Assembly (NCBI RefSeq): GCF_001428845.1
Contig: NZ_LMIU01000001.1
Coordinates: 372,984-436,983 of the forward strand
Origin: Achromobacter sp. Root83
GTDB taxonomy: Bacteria; Pseudomonadota; Gammaproteobacteria; Burkholderiales; Burkholderiaceae_B
Length of the DNA: 64,000 nt
Reading direction: 5' to 3'
The translations under genes were made by a program, and so were the position numbers. Within the stretch, counting starts at the first letter, position 1, and each line of letters begins with the position of its first letter. Below the pieces are notes generated by a model. It was not told the origin of the DNA, searched no databases, and saw only the letters and a list, made by a program, of their open reading frames with translations. This document shows, piece after piece, positions 49,549 to 58,800 of the stretch.

Positions 49549-51255
49549 ATGTTGCGGTTATTTTCGGGGTTGCGCATCGGGGCGCGCCTGACGGGTGCGT
49601 TTTTGCTGGTGGCGGTGATAGGCGGGGCAATCGGGGCGTTTGGGGTATGGGGTCTCGCCCGCATCAATGAAATGAACGACCGGCTCTACGACACCGAGTT
49701 GCGCGGCATCTCGGATCTGAAGGAAGCCAATATCAACCTGATCTACGCGGGCCGGGCGCGCAACGCCTACCTGGCCGCGACCTCGGACCAGGAGCGCCAG
49801 GCGCTGCGCAAGCAGTTCAATGATGCGGTCAAGAACATGGACGCGTTGGGCCAAAAGGTCGGCGCAAGCTTCTACGCGGACGAAAGCAAGCGTCTGCTCG
49901 CGCAGTTCACGGAAACCGAGCAGGTCTGGAAGCGCGAATCGGCGGCATTTTTCGACGCGGCCAATTTGCAGCCGCTGACGCAAAGCGATCCCCGCGTGTC
50001 CGAGATCGAAAAGCGCGTGATCGCGTCCTCGCAGAAGCTCGATGACCTGATGACGAACCTGGCGGTCAGCAAGGAAAAGACGGCTGCCCAGTCGGTGCAG
50101 GAAGGCACGGATCTCTACACCACGGTCCGCGCCGTCATGATCCTCCTGGCGGTGATGGGCGTGGCAGTTGGCATGCTGTTGGGCTGGCTGGTTACGCGCG
50201 GCATCGTGCGGCCGCTGGATCAGGCCGTCAAGGCGGCGCGCCAGGTGGCCGCGGGCGACCTGACGACCGACATCCAGGTCACCACGCGCGACGAAACCGG
50301 CGACCTCATGGCCGCGCTCAAGGCCATGAACGAAAGCCTGGCTCGCATCGTCGGCGACGTGCGCGACGGCTGTGAGAGCATCGCGTCGGCGTCGTCGCAG
50401 ATCGCTCAGGGCAACTCCGATCTTTCGCAGCGCACCGAAGAGCAGGCCTCGTCGTTGGAAGAGACCGCCGCATCGATGGAAGAACTCACCAGCACCGTCC
50501 AGCAGAACGCCAACAACGCCAGTCAGGCCGACCGGCTGGTCAGCCAGGCATCCAGCGTGGCCGTCAGGGGCGGCGAGGTGGTCGAAGGCGTGGTCCAGAC
50601 CATGAGCGCGATCTCCGACAGCTCGCGCCGCATCGCCGATATCACGGGCGTGATCGACGGCATTGCCTTCCAGACCAACATCCTGGCGCTCAACGCCGCC
50701 GTGGAAGCGGCACGCGCGGGCGAACAGGGCCGCGGCTTTGCCGTGGTTGCCGGCGAGGTGCGCACCCTGGCGCAGCGTTCGGCGGTGGCCGCCAAGGAAA
50801 TCAAGGCCCTGATCGACGAATCCGCCACGCGCGTCGAGGGCGGCACGCGTCAGGTCGACGAAGCCGGCCGCACGATGCGCGAAGTGGTGGACAGCGTGCG
50901 GCAGGTGGCAGCCCTGGTGCGCGAGATCGCGAGCGCTTCGGAAGAACAGTCGTCGGGTATAGGCCAGGTCAATCAGGCCGTGGCGCAGATGGATACCGTG
51001 ACCCAGCAGAACGCCGCGCTCGTCGAGGAGGCAGCAGCCGCCGCCGCCAGCATGCAGGAACAGGCCGGCCGTCTGGCGCAGGAAGTGCGCCGCTTCAAGG
51101 TGGAAGCAGGCGGCGGCTCCGCGCGGCAAGCGCAGGCCCGGCTGATGCCCGCCGCGCCCGCGGCGGCACGCAAGCCGGTCGTGCCGGCGGCCCGGCCGGC
51201 TCAGGCGCGGCCCGCCTTGGCCCACGCCTCGGAAGACGACTGGTCCGCATTCTGA
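49549..51255 (+). CDS. Methyl-accepting chemotaxis protein
   Basis: A 568-residue chemoreceptor. TM1 is at about 13-32, a four-helix-bundle periplasmic sensor (4HB_MCP type: [32 protein letters not shown]) follows, TM2 is at about 199-221 ([20 protein letters not shown]), then a HAMP domain ([18 protein letters not shown]) and a class 36H-like signalling domain with the hairpin tip [41 protein letters not shown]. The C-terminus ends DDWSAF, matching the xWxxF tether pentapeptide for CheR/CheB. AGGGAAGGGAAG precedes ATG 49549. The ligand is unknown. It is far from che genes in this window. Confidence 0.93.
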   Translation: MLRLFSGLRIGARLTGAFLLVAVIGGAIGAFGVWGLARINEMNDRLYDTELRGISDLKEANINLIYAGRARNAYLAATSDQERQALRKQFNDAVKNMDALGQKVGASFYADESKRLLAQFTETEQVWKRESAAFFDAANLQPLTQSDPRVSEIEKRVIASSQKLDDLMTNLAVSKEKTAAQSVQEGTDLYTTVRAVMILLAVMGVAVGMLLGWLVTRGIVRPLDQAVKAARQVAAGDLTTDIQVTTRDETGDLMAALKAMNESLARIVGDVRDGCESIASASSQIAQGNSDLSQRTEEQASSLEETAASMEELTSTVQQNANNASQADRLVSQASSVAVRGGEVVEGVVQTMSAISDSSRRIADITGVIDGIAFQTNILALNAAVEAARAGEQGRGFAVVAGEVRTLAQRSAVAAKEIKALIDESATRVEGGTRQVDEAGRTMREVVDSVRQVAALVREIASASEEQSSGIGQVNQAVAQMDTVTQQNAALVEEAAAAAASMQEQAGRLAQEVRRFKVEAGGGSARQAQARLMPAAPAAARKPVVPAARPAQARPALAHASEDDWSAF

Positions 51256-51390
51256 CCGGCGCTTTTTGTCCGGCGCCGGGCGGTGGCCCGCCGCTGCTGG
51301 CCGCTTTTGCCAGCAGCCCTTGCCAGCGTTAGGCCGCGGGTCAGGTGGGAGTGGTAAGGTTAGCCACCCCAAGCCGCCCGCACGCCGTCC

Positions 51391-52785
51391 ATGAGCCTGC
51401 CCGACCCCGTCCGCCGAGTCCTCGCCCGCACACGCCGGCTGGCGCGCCGCAAGGTGCGCCAGATCAACCGCCTGTCGCGCAAAAGCACGCAGCTTGCGCT
51501 GCTGCTCGGCGGCGCCGCCCTGGTGGCGCTGATGTCGCTGGGCTTTACCTATCTGGCCGACAAGGCGCTGGCCTGGAACCGTCAATGGGTGGCCTATAAC
51601 GGCTGGCTCGCGCTGCTCGTGATGCCGTTTGGCCTGGCCGCCTTGCGCTGGCTGACGCTGCGCTATGCGCCCAACGCGGCGGGCAGCGGCATTCCCCAAG
51701 TCATCGGCGCGCTATCGCTGCCGCCCGGCCCCAGCCAGAACAGCCTGGTGTCGCTGGCGCAGACGCTCTGGAAGATTCCTCTTGCATTCTTCGGCATGCT
51801 GGCCGGCGCTTCGATCGGCCGCGAAGGCCCGTCGGTGCAGGTCGGCGCCGCGCTCATGCTTGCCTGGGGCGAATTCTGGAAGCGGCGCGGCGTCCAGCTA
51901 CGAGGCTTTCATGCCAACGAACTGATCGCCGCGGGCGCGGCGGGGGGCCTGGCGGCCGCTTTCAATGCGCCGCTGGCGGGCGTCATCTTCGCCATCGAGG
52001 AACTCGGGCGCGGCACCGTGCTGCGCTGGCAGCGGCTGGTGCTGATCGGCGTGCTCGCCGCGGGCTTCCTGGTCGTGGCGGTCGAGGGCAACAACCCGTA
52101 TTTCGGCGTGTTCGGCGGCGCTCCGCTGGCGCAGAACATGGTGATGTGGATCGTGATCTGCGGCGCGCTCAACGGTGCGCTGGGCGGCATCTTCGCCAGC
52201 TTGCTGGGCAAGGGGCCGGCGGGCGCGGCGCCCCAGTCGTGGCGCGCCTGGATCCGCGCGCATCCGATCTGGACCGCCTTCGCCATGGGCCTGGCGCTGG
52301 CCGTGATCGGCCTGTCCACCGCCGGCAGCGTCTACGGCACCGGCTATGCGGCGGCGGCGGACCTGCTGAATGGCAAGGACTCGGTGCCGGACGGCTTCGG
52401 CCTGGCCAAGCTCGCGGCCACCGTCGCTTCCTATTGGGCGGGCATTCCCGGCGGCATCTTCACGCCGGCGCTGACCACGGGCGCGGGCATCGGCCATCAC
52501 ATCTGGGAGCTGGCGGGCGACGGCGTGGATCAGCGCGTGCTCGTCCTGGTGTCGATGGCCGCCTTTCTTGCCGCGGCCACGCAGGCCCCGCTGACGGCCA
52601 GCGTCGTGGTGATGGAAATGACGGGCAGCCAGCCGATGCTGTTCTGGCTGCTGGTCGGATCCCTGTTGGCTTCCGGCGTGTCGCGCCAGTTTTGCCCGCA
52701 ACCTTTCTATCATCTGGCGGCCGGGCGTTTTCGCCGTCAGGCCATCGTGGACGCGGGGCGCGCCGCCAAGTCCGCCACGCACTGA
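51391..52785 (+). CDS. ClC-family chloride channel/transporter
   Basis: A 464-residue membrane protein with the three chloride-pathway signatures: GSGIPQV, GREGPSVQ (with the gating glutamate) and GIPGGIFTPAL. FAIEEL places a glutamate at the position of the internal proton glutamate of E. coli ClcA, so a Cl-/H+ exchanger is plausible. N-terminal 33 residues are very basic (RRVLARTRRLARRKVRQ). The protein is closest in layout to ClcB. It stands alone between the chemoreceptor and pcaF. No Shine-Dalgarno is obvious at ATG 51391. Confidence 0.93.
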   Translation: MSLPDPVRRVLARTRRLARRKVRQINRLSRKSTQLALLLGGAALVALMSLGFTYLADKALAWNRQWVAYNGWLALLVMPFGLAALRWLTLRYAPNAAGSGIPQVIGALSLPPGPSQNSLVSLAQTLWKIPLAFFGMLAGASIGREGPSVQVGAALMLAWGEFWKRRGVQLRGFHANELIAAGAAGGLAAAFNAPLAGVIFAIEELGRGTVLRWQRLVLIGVLAAGFLVVAVEGNNPYFGVFGGAPLAQNMVMWIVICGALNGALGGIFASLLGKGPAGAAPQSWRAWIRAHPIWTAFAMGLALAVIGLSTAGSVYGTGYAAAADLLNGKDSVPDGFGLAKLAATVASYWAGIPGGIFTPALTTGAGIGHHIWELAGDGVDQRVLVLVSMAAFLAAATQAPLTASVVVMEMTGSQPMLFWLLVGSLLASGVSRQFCPQPFYHLAAGRFRRQAIVDAGRAAKSATH

Positions 52786-52949
52786 AATCGCGCATCGCCG
52801 CCGCGTTCCGGGCACCTTGGCGTAAGCGCAAGTGAACGGCCATTGGACACTGTCCGTGCTGCGGACATCCCCGCAATGCACCAACTTGGCGCGCGAGGGC
52901 TGCGTTAAGATCAGTCGATCCGTTTTCCTCACTTGACTCCGAGCTTCCC

Positions 52950-54155
52950 ATGACCGTGAATGCCTTTATCTGTGATGCGATCCGTACCCCCTTCGGCCGC
53001 TATGGCGGCGCGCTGGCTTCCGTACGGCCCGACGATCTGGCTGCCGTAGCCATCAAGGCTCTGGTGGCGCGCAATCCCGGCGTGCGCTGGGAAGAACTGG
53101 ACGACGCCATCATGGGCTGCGCGAACCAGGCCGGTGAAGACAACCGCAACGTGGCCCGCATGGCCACGCTGCTGGCCGGCCTGCCGATCGAAGTGCCGGG
53201 CGCGACGGTCAACCGCCTGTGCGGTTCGGGGCTGGACGCCATCGGCGGCGCCGCGCGCGCCATCCGTGCCGGCGAAGCGGGCCTGATGCTGGCCGGCGGC
53301 GTCGAAAGCATGAGCCGCGCGCCCTTCGTCATGGGCAAGGCCGACAGCGCCTTCTCGCGCAGCGCCGCCATCTATGACACCACGATCGGCTGGCGTTTCA
53401 TCAACAAGCTGATGAAGGCGCAGTACGGCGTCGACTCGATGCCGGAAACCGCCGAAAACGTCGCCGACGATTTCAACATCAGCCGCGCCGACCAGGACCT
53501 GTTCGCGCTGGCCAGCCAGCAGAAGACGGCGCGCGCCCAGAAAGAGGGCTTCTTCGACACCGAGATCGTGCCGGTGTCGATCGCCCAGAAGAAGGGCGAT
53601 CCGATCATCGTTTCGAAGGACGAGCACCCGCGTGAAACCACGCTGGAATCGCTGGCCAAGCTGAAGGGCGTGGTTCGCGAAGGCGGCAGCGTCACGGCCG
53701 GCAACGCGTCGGGCGTGAACGACGGCGCCGCCGCCCTGCTGCTGGCCGACGAAAAGGCCGCTGCCCGCCACGGCCTGACCCCGCGCGCCCGCGTGGTCGG
53801 CATGGCGACCGCCGGCGTTGCGCCGCGCATCATGGGCATCGGCCCCGCGCCCGCCACGCTGAAGGTGCTGGCCCAGACCGGCCTGACGCTGGACCAGATG
53901 GACGTGATCGAGCTGAACGAGGCGTTCGCCGCCCAGGGCCTGGCTGTGTTGCGCCAATTGGGCATTGCCGACAACGACCCGCGCGTGAACCCCAACGGCG
54001 GCGCGATCGCCCTGGGGCATCCGTTGGGCGCCAGCGGCGCGCGTCTGGCCACCACCGCGATCAACCAACTGCACCGCACCGGCCGCCGCTACGCGCTCTG
54101 CACGATGTGCATCGGCGTGGGCCAGGGTATCGCGCTGATCATCGAACGCGTGTAA
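52950..54155 (+). CDS. pcaF: 3-oxoadipyl-CoA thiolase
   Basis: A 401-residue thiolase splitting 3-oxoadipyl-CoA to succinyl-CoA and acetyl-CoA, the final step of aromatic beta-ketoadipate and phenylacetate routes. AFICDAIRTPFGRYGGAL and the marker GCANQAGEDNRNVARMA distinguish PcaF/PaaJ from acetyl-CoA acetyltransferases. The nucleophile is Cys91 (NRLCGSGLDAI). The C-terminal acid/base residues are in NPNGGAIALGHPLGASG and CTMCIGVGQG. It has its own terminator and no pca or paa neighbours in this window. Confidence 0.93.
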   Translation: MTVNAFICDAIRTPFGRYGGALASVRPDDLAAVAIKALVARNPGVRWEELDDAIMGCANQAGEDNRNVARMATLLAGLPIEVPGATVNRLCGSGLDAIGGAARAIRAGEAGLMLAGGVESMSRAPFVMGKADSAFSRSAAIYDTTIGWRFINKLMKAQYGVDSMPETAENVADDFNISRADQDLFALASQQKTARAQKEGFFDTEIVPVSIAQKKGDPIIVSKDEHPRETTLESLAKLKGVVREGGSVTAGNASGVNDGAAALLLADEKAAARHGLTPRARVVGMATAGVAPRIMGIGPAPATLKVLAQTGLTLDQMDVIELNEAFAAQGLAVLRQLGIADNDPRVNPNGGAIALGHPLGASGARLATTAINQLHRTGRRYALCTMCIGVGQGIALIIERV

Positions 54156-54200
54156 ACGCGTTTCGCCGCATGTCCTGCCGTCTGGATGAGGCAGGAACGA

Positions 54201-54229
54201 AAAGGGAGCCCGGCGGGCTCCCTTTGTTC
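54201..54229 (+). terminator. Rho-independent terminator of pcaF
   Basis: AAAGGGAGCCC (54201-54211), loop GGC, GGGCTCCCTTT (54215-54225), then GTT. It is a strong 11-bp stem 46 bp after the pcaF stop. It could also serve the convergent DUF192 gene, because the A-rich left arm gives Ts on the other strand. Confidence 0.85.
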
Positions 54230-54265
54230 ATCCTGCAAAAGGGACGCTGGGCCCCAGGCGTGCGT

Positions 54266-54799
54266 TCAAGGCAGGCCGTCGAGCTTCTTGCCGGCCGCGA
54301 TGCCGTGTTGGTCGAACCAGCCCTGGGCCATCTCCAGCGCGTATCGCACCGGCTTCTTGGCGCAATGCGGATCCTCGGTCTGGGGCGCCATGTCTTCGAT
54401 GTTGACGATCGTGCCGTCGTCGGCGATAAAGGCAATCGAGAGCGGCAGAAGCGTGTTGCGCATCCAGAAGCACTGCACGTCCGGCCGTTCGAAGACGAAC
54501 AGCATGCCGTCGTTGCCCGCCAGTTCCTTACGGAACATCAGGCCGTCCCGGCGGGTGGCGTCCGTGTTGGCGACTTCCGCGCGGATAATATGGATGCCCG
54601 CGGAGAGTTGGGTGGTGCGCAGGGTGGGCTGAGGGCCGGCCGGGTGCTGGGCGTGGGCAGGCAAGGGCAGCCAGAAGGCCGCGGCGGCCATGGCCCCCGC
54701 GACGGCTGCGACGGACGCGGCCCTTAGCGATGCGGCTTTGATGAACGCTGTTTTGAACAACGTATGAACAGCGGGAAACAAAACGGTATTCTTCGGCAT
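54266..54799 (-). CDS. DUF192-family exported protein
   Basis: A 177-residue protein with an N-terminal signal segment (about 20-52: SLRAASVAAVAGAMAAAAFWLPLPAHA) and a DUF192 domain: IRAEVANTDATRRDGLMFRKEL, MLFVFERPDVQCFWMRNTLLPLSIAFIADDGTIVNIEDM and VRYALEMAQGWFDQHGIAAGKKL. These are the conserved family segments; the fold is a small beta-barrel of unknown function. ATG 54799 is chosen as the start; the reading to 54865 would include the cold-shock terminator. The N-terminus before the signal core is unusually long and basic. Confidence 0.87.
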   Translation of the reverse strand: MPKNTVLFPAVHTLFKTAFIKAASLRAASVAAVAGAMAAAAFWLPLPAHAQHPAGPQPTLRTTQLSAGIHIIRAEVANTDATRRDGLMFRKELAGNDGMLFVFERPDVQCFWMRNTLLPLSIAFIADDGTIVNIEDMAPQTEDPHCAKKPVRYALEMAQGWFDQHGIAAGKKLDGLP

Positions 54800-54819
54800 G
54801 GCCCGGCGCGGTGATTGGA

Positions 54820-54851
54820 AAATAACAAGGCGGGGCCCGAAAGCCCCGCCT
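54820..54851 (-). terminator. Rho-independent terminator of cold-shock gene
   Basis: On the minus strand: AGGCGGGGC (54851-54843), loop of 6, GCCCCGCCT (54836-54828), followed by TGTTATTTT. It lies 42 bp after the cold-shock stop. Confidence 0.85.
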
Positions 54852-54892
54852 GGATAATGGCGCAACCTTACCGTTGCGCTTTAAAGGGTAAC

Positions 54893-55138
54893 TCAGGCAG
54901 CCGTAATATTAAGCGCCTGTTTGCCCTTGGGCCCCTGGATAATCTCGAAGGCCACTTTCTGGCCTTCCTTCAGGGTTTTAAAACCATTCATCTGGATGGA
55001 CGAGAAATGGGCGAACAGATCTTCACCGCCATCGTCGGGCGTAATGAAGCCAAACCCCTTTGCATCGTTGAACCATTTGACGGTGCCCGTCGATTTGGGA
55101 TTGTCCCCTTGGACGGCGGTTGCGGTCGTATCAGACAT
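54893..55138 (-). CDS. Cold-shock domain protein (Csp family)
   Basis: An 81-residue single CSD protein. [31 protein letters not shown] contains RNP1 (KGFGFI) and RNP2 (LFAHF), and the C-terminus reads [18 protein letters not shown]. An N-terminal extension of about 14 residues ([14 protein letters not shown]) precedes the domain. It binds single-stranded RNA/DNA as a chaperone. ATG 55138 is set by family length; the frame to 55282 passes through the leader. It is divergent from clpS, so the layout is csp-clpS, similar to cspD-clpS in other proteobacteria. Confidence 0.93.
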   Translation of the reverse strand: MSDTTATAVQGDNPKSTGTVKWFNDAKGFGFITPDDGGEDLFAHFSSIQMNGFKTLKEGQKVAFEIIQGPKGKQALNITAA

Positions 55139-55364
55139 GCGGCCTGCCTCATTGAATCGTATGTTGACAGAAGGGCAATGCGGCCTAGACCCCTGTCCCC
55201 CCTCCGGCTTCCTGGCAGATTTTCGATGAATTGAAAAGCCCAGAATGCGTGGATAATGCGCCGCTTTTCTTCGTTGCGTCAAGTATGGATACTACGTATT
55301 TCCGCGTGTAATTTTCAGTAAGTTGAGTGGTTGCCGTCCCCAGTTTAAATAGAATACCCGCCCT

Positions 55365-55679
55365 ATGAGTTCTACCTTGGATACCCAGCATGATTTGGTC
55401 GTCGAGAAGGCGTCGGCTCGCGCCGCGCCGCCTCCGATGTACCAGGTGTTGTTGCTGAATGATGACTACACCCCGATGGAGTTCGTCGTCAAAGTGCTGC
55501 AAAAATTCTTCAATAAGAATCAGGAAGAGGCAACACGGATCATGTTGCAGGTGCATCACGAAGGACGCGGCGTATGCGGGGTATATCCCCGCGACCTGGC
55601 CGCCACGCGTATCGCCCAGGTCGGGCAGTATGCGCGGGCACGCCAGCACCCGCTTCAATGCGTGATGGAACCCGTTTGA
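55365..55679 (+). CDS. clpS: ClpS, N-end-rule adaptor of ClpAP
   Basis: A 104-residue adaptor. A flexible N-terminal tail (1-22) precedes the core [28 protein letters not shown] ([10 protein letters not shown] carries the N-degron pocket), then [25 protein letters not shown] (His of the pocket) and [10 protein letters not shown]. It delivers N-end-rule substrates to ClpA. Usually clpA follows directly; here a hairpin and 7.6 kb carrying alpha-2-macroglobulin and pbpC genes intervene. Confidence 0.97.
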   Translation: MSSTLDTQHDLVVEKASARAAPPPMYQVLLLNDDYTPMEFVVKVLQKFFNKNQEEATRIMLQVHHEGRGVCGVYPRDLAATRIAQVGQYARARQHPLQCVMEPV

Positions 55680-55691
55680 CATCATTAAAGA

Positions 55692-55715
55692 AACGCCGCC
55701 AGCGATGGCGGCGTT
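55692..55715 (+). terminator. Terminator-like hairpin after clpS
   Basis: AACGCCGCCA (55692-55701), loop GCGA, TGGCGGCGTT (55706-55715): a perfect 10-bp stem, 13 bp after the clpS stop. The following GTGCTG is a poor U-tract, so termination may be partial. Confidence 0.65.
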
Positions 55716-55846
55716 GTGCTGCCCGTTGCATTCCGGGTTTCAGGGTAATTAGGTTCTAGCCGCGTACCGAGAAGCGCGCGGCGCGGGTCGGGTCGGCAGC
55801 TCCGCCGCTAAGGAGCGTTGCATTCGAGTAGGCGGGGAGGTTGGCC

Positions 55847-58800
55847 GTGAGTGGAAAGATCAGCAAGACCTGGCTGGCGGTTGCCAGTGTCGCAGTGTTG
55901 GCGGGCGCCATCGGCGTGGGCTGGTGGATGGGCAAGGACCGGCAGCCGGCGAACCTCGTTCCCGCTCCCGCCACGCAGACGGCGCCTGGCGCGGCCGCTC
56001 CAGCGGCCAGCAACACCCCGCCGGCGCTGCCCGCCAGCGCGGTCGTCGGTGCGGCCGATCCCTTTGCCGCGCTGACCTGCCAGCCCCGTCAATTCAATGA
56101 CGCGCTGGCGCTGTCCGTCACGTTCACCCAGCCGGTGGACGCCAAGAGCAACCTCGACAGCTTCCTGCAGGTGACCGACATCGGCGCCACGTCGGGCAAG
56201 GCCGACGACGACAACGAATCCGCCGCGTCGTCGGGCGACCAGCCCGCCTCGGTGAAGCCTGGCGATTCCGCGCCCCAGGGCAAGATACTGAAAGGTAGCT
56301 GGGTCGTGGGCGAAAACCCGCGCATGGTGTATTTCCCCTACGTTTCGCCGCAGCGCAAGTACGCCATCACGGTGCGCGCGGGCCTGCCCGGCGCGGGCGA
56401 CAAGGTCAAGCTGGCCGAGGGCTCGCATTGCGAGGTGACCACGCAGGCCATGCCGCCTTCGTTCTATTTCGCCAGCCGTGGCGTGGTGCTGCCGGCGGGT
56501 CAGAACGGCGGCCTGCCCGTGGCGACCGTGAACGTGCCCGAGGTGGACGTGCAGTTCCTGCGCGTGTCTCCCGAGCGCGTGCCCGAGCTGTTCGAAACCG
56601 TCCTGGGCATCGGGCGCAACACCAGCGCCGCCTCCGACGACGAAGATGACGGCGGCTACGACGAAGACGACGGCTGGCGCTATTCCGGCAACCGCAGTTT
56701 GAAGGGGTCGGTCAGCAACTGGGACCTGGATCGCCTCAATTCCCTGACGACCAGCGTCTATCAAGGTCGCTTCGTCACCGACGACAAGCCCAATCGCCGC
56801 CACGTCACGTTCCTGCCGGTCGAAGGCGTCAAGGAACTGCAGGAGCCCGGCATCTATGTCGCGGTCATGAGCCAGCCCGGCCGTTTCCGCTACGAGTATC
56901 AAGTCACGTATTTCTATGTCAGCGACATCGGGTTGCATGCGCGCCGCTATAGCGACCGCATCGAAGCGTACTCGGTCTCCCTGAAGAGCGGCCAAGCGAT
57001 TTCGGGCGCCGTGTTCGAACTGGTCGATGGCGCCGGCAAATCCCTGGCCAAGGCGGCCGCGGATGCGCAGGGCCACGTCCGCTTTGACGGCAGCTTTGCC
57101 AATGCGCGCGTCATCCGCGCGTCGCGCGACAAGGAAATGACGGTGCTGGCGCTGGCCGAGCCCGCCCTGGACCTGTCCGAGTTCGACACGGGCGGCCATG
57201 CGTCGCGCCCCAATAATCTCTTTGTCTACGCCGGCCGCAACCTGTACCGCCCGGGCGAGACCTTCAATGTGTCGGTGCTGCCGCGCGATCTGGACGGACG
57301 CGTGCTGACGCCGTCGCCCCTGACGGCCACCCTGAAGCGTCCCGACGGCCGCACCGTGCAGACCGCGCTCTGGCAACCCAAGAAGGACCTGCCGGGCTAT
57401 GTGGAACGCACGATCGACCTGCCGCTGGATGCGCAGACCGGTTCGTGGCTGCTGGAGCTTCGTGTGGACCCGGCTTCGCGTGCGCCGGACGCATCCTGGA
57501 AATTCCAGGTAGAGGAATTCCTGCCTGAGCGCATGAAGATGGCCTTGACGTCCGAGCAAGAGGTGCTGTCCCCGGACGACGAGCTGACGGTGGACGTGCA
57601 GGGCGACTATCTCTATGGCGCACCCGCGGCGGGCAACCGGCTGTTGTCCACGTTCCAGGTCAAGCGCGACCGTTACGCGCTGGCCCAGCAGTGGCCCGGC
57701 TTCATCTTCGGCGATGTGGCCGACGACACGCGCCGCACCTTTGGCGAATTGCCTGAAGCGGCACTGGACGACAAGGGTTACGCGCAGCTCGACATCAATC
57801 CGAACACGGCGGGCGCGCACTCGCCCATGAAGGTCAGGGTATCCGCCAGCCTGCTGGAATCCGGCGGCCGCCCGGTGGTGCGTTCGATCGAGCGCAGCGT
57901 CTGGCCCGCTTCCAAGCTGATCGCCGTCCGGCCGCAATTCGATAGCGACGTGGCCCGCGAAGGCGCGCCCGCCGGTTTCGAAGTGATCCGCGCCAACGCG
58001 AACGGTACGATCGAACCGCTGGCCCAGGCCCAGATGCGCCTGTTCCGCGAAGAGCGCCAGTATTACTGGCGCTTTGACGACCAGCGCGGCTGGAACAGCG
58101 GCTACACCGAAACCGAGGAACTGGTGGATTCGCGCGCGATCGCGCTGAACGACCGGGCGCAGTTGACCGTTCCGGTCAAGTGGGGCCGCTACCGCCTGGA
58201 AATCACGGATCCGGAAACCGGCGAAACGATGCGCTACCGCTTCTATGCGGGCTGGAACGCGCAGGACGCCGATGCCATGGGCAACCGTCCCGACCGCGTG
58301 CAGATGAAGCTGGAAGGCGTGCCCGCCAAGCCGGGCGACACCGTCAAGTTGACGCTGACGCCGCCGCACGACGGGCAGGCGCTGATCACGGTCGAAGGCG
58401 ATCGCATGCTGTGGTCCACCTGGGTTGCCGTGAAGGCCACCGGCACGCAGGTCGAGATCCCCGTCGACAAAAGCTGGAAGCGCCACGACCTGTACGTTGC
58501 CGCGGCGGTCTTCCGTCCCGGCAGCGAGGGCGACCGCGTTACCCCGGCGCGCGCGCTGGGCCTGGCCTTCCTGCCGATTGCCAGCGCCGACCGCAAGCTG
58601 GACGTCAAGCTGACGGCCGCGCCCAAGGCCGTGCCCGAGACCAAGACGACCGTGCGCGTGAAAGTGGATGGCGCTCAGGGCAAGCAGGCCACGGTGACCC
58701 TCTCCGCCGTGGACGTGGGCATCCTGAACATCAACCAGTACGCCACCCCTGATCCGCTGGACTACTTCTTCGGCAAGCACCGCTACGCGCCCGAATTGCT

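Noticed and set aside
49558..51699. A 713-codon minus-strand open frame over the chemoreceptor gene
   Set aside because: The antisense shadow of a repetitive coiled-coil gene; no start signal or family features.
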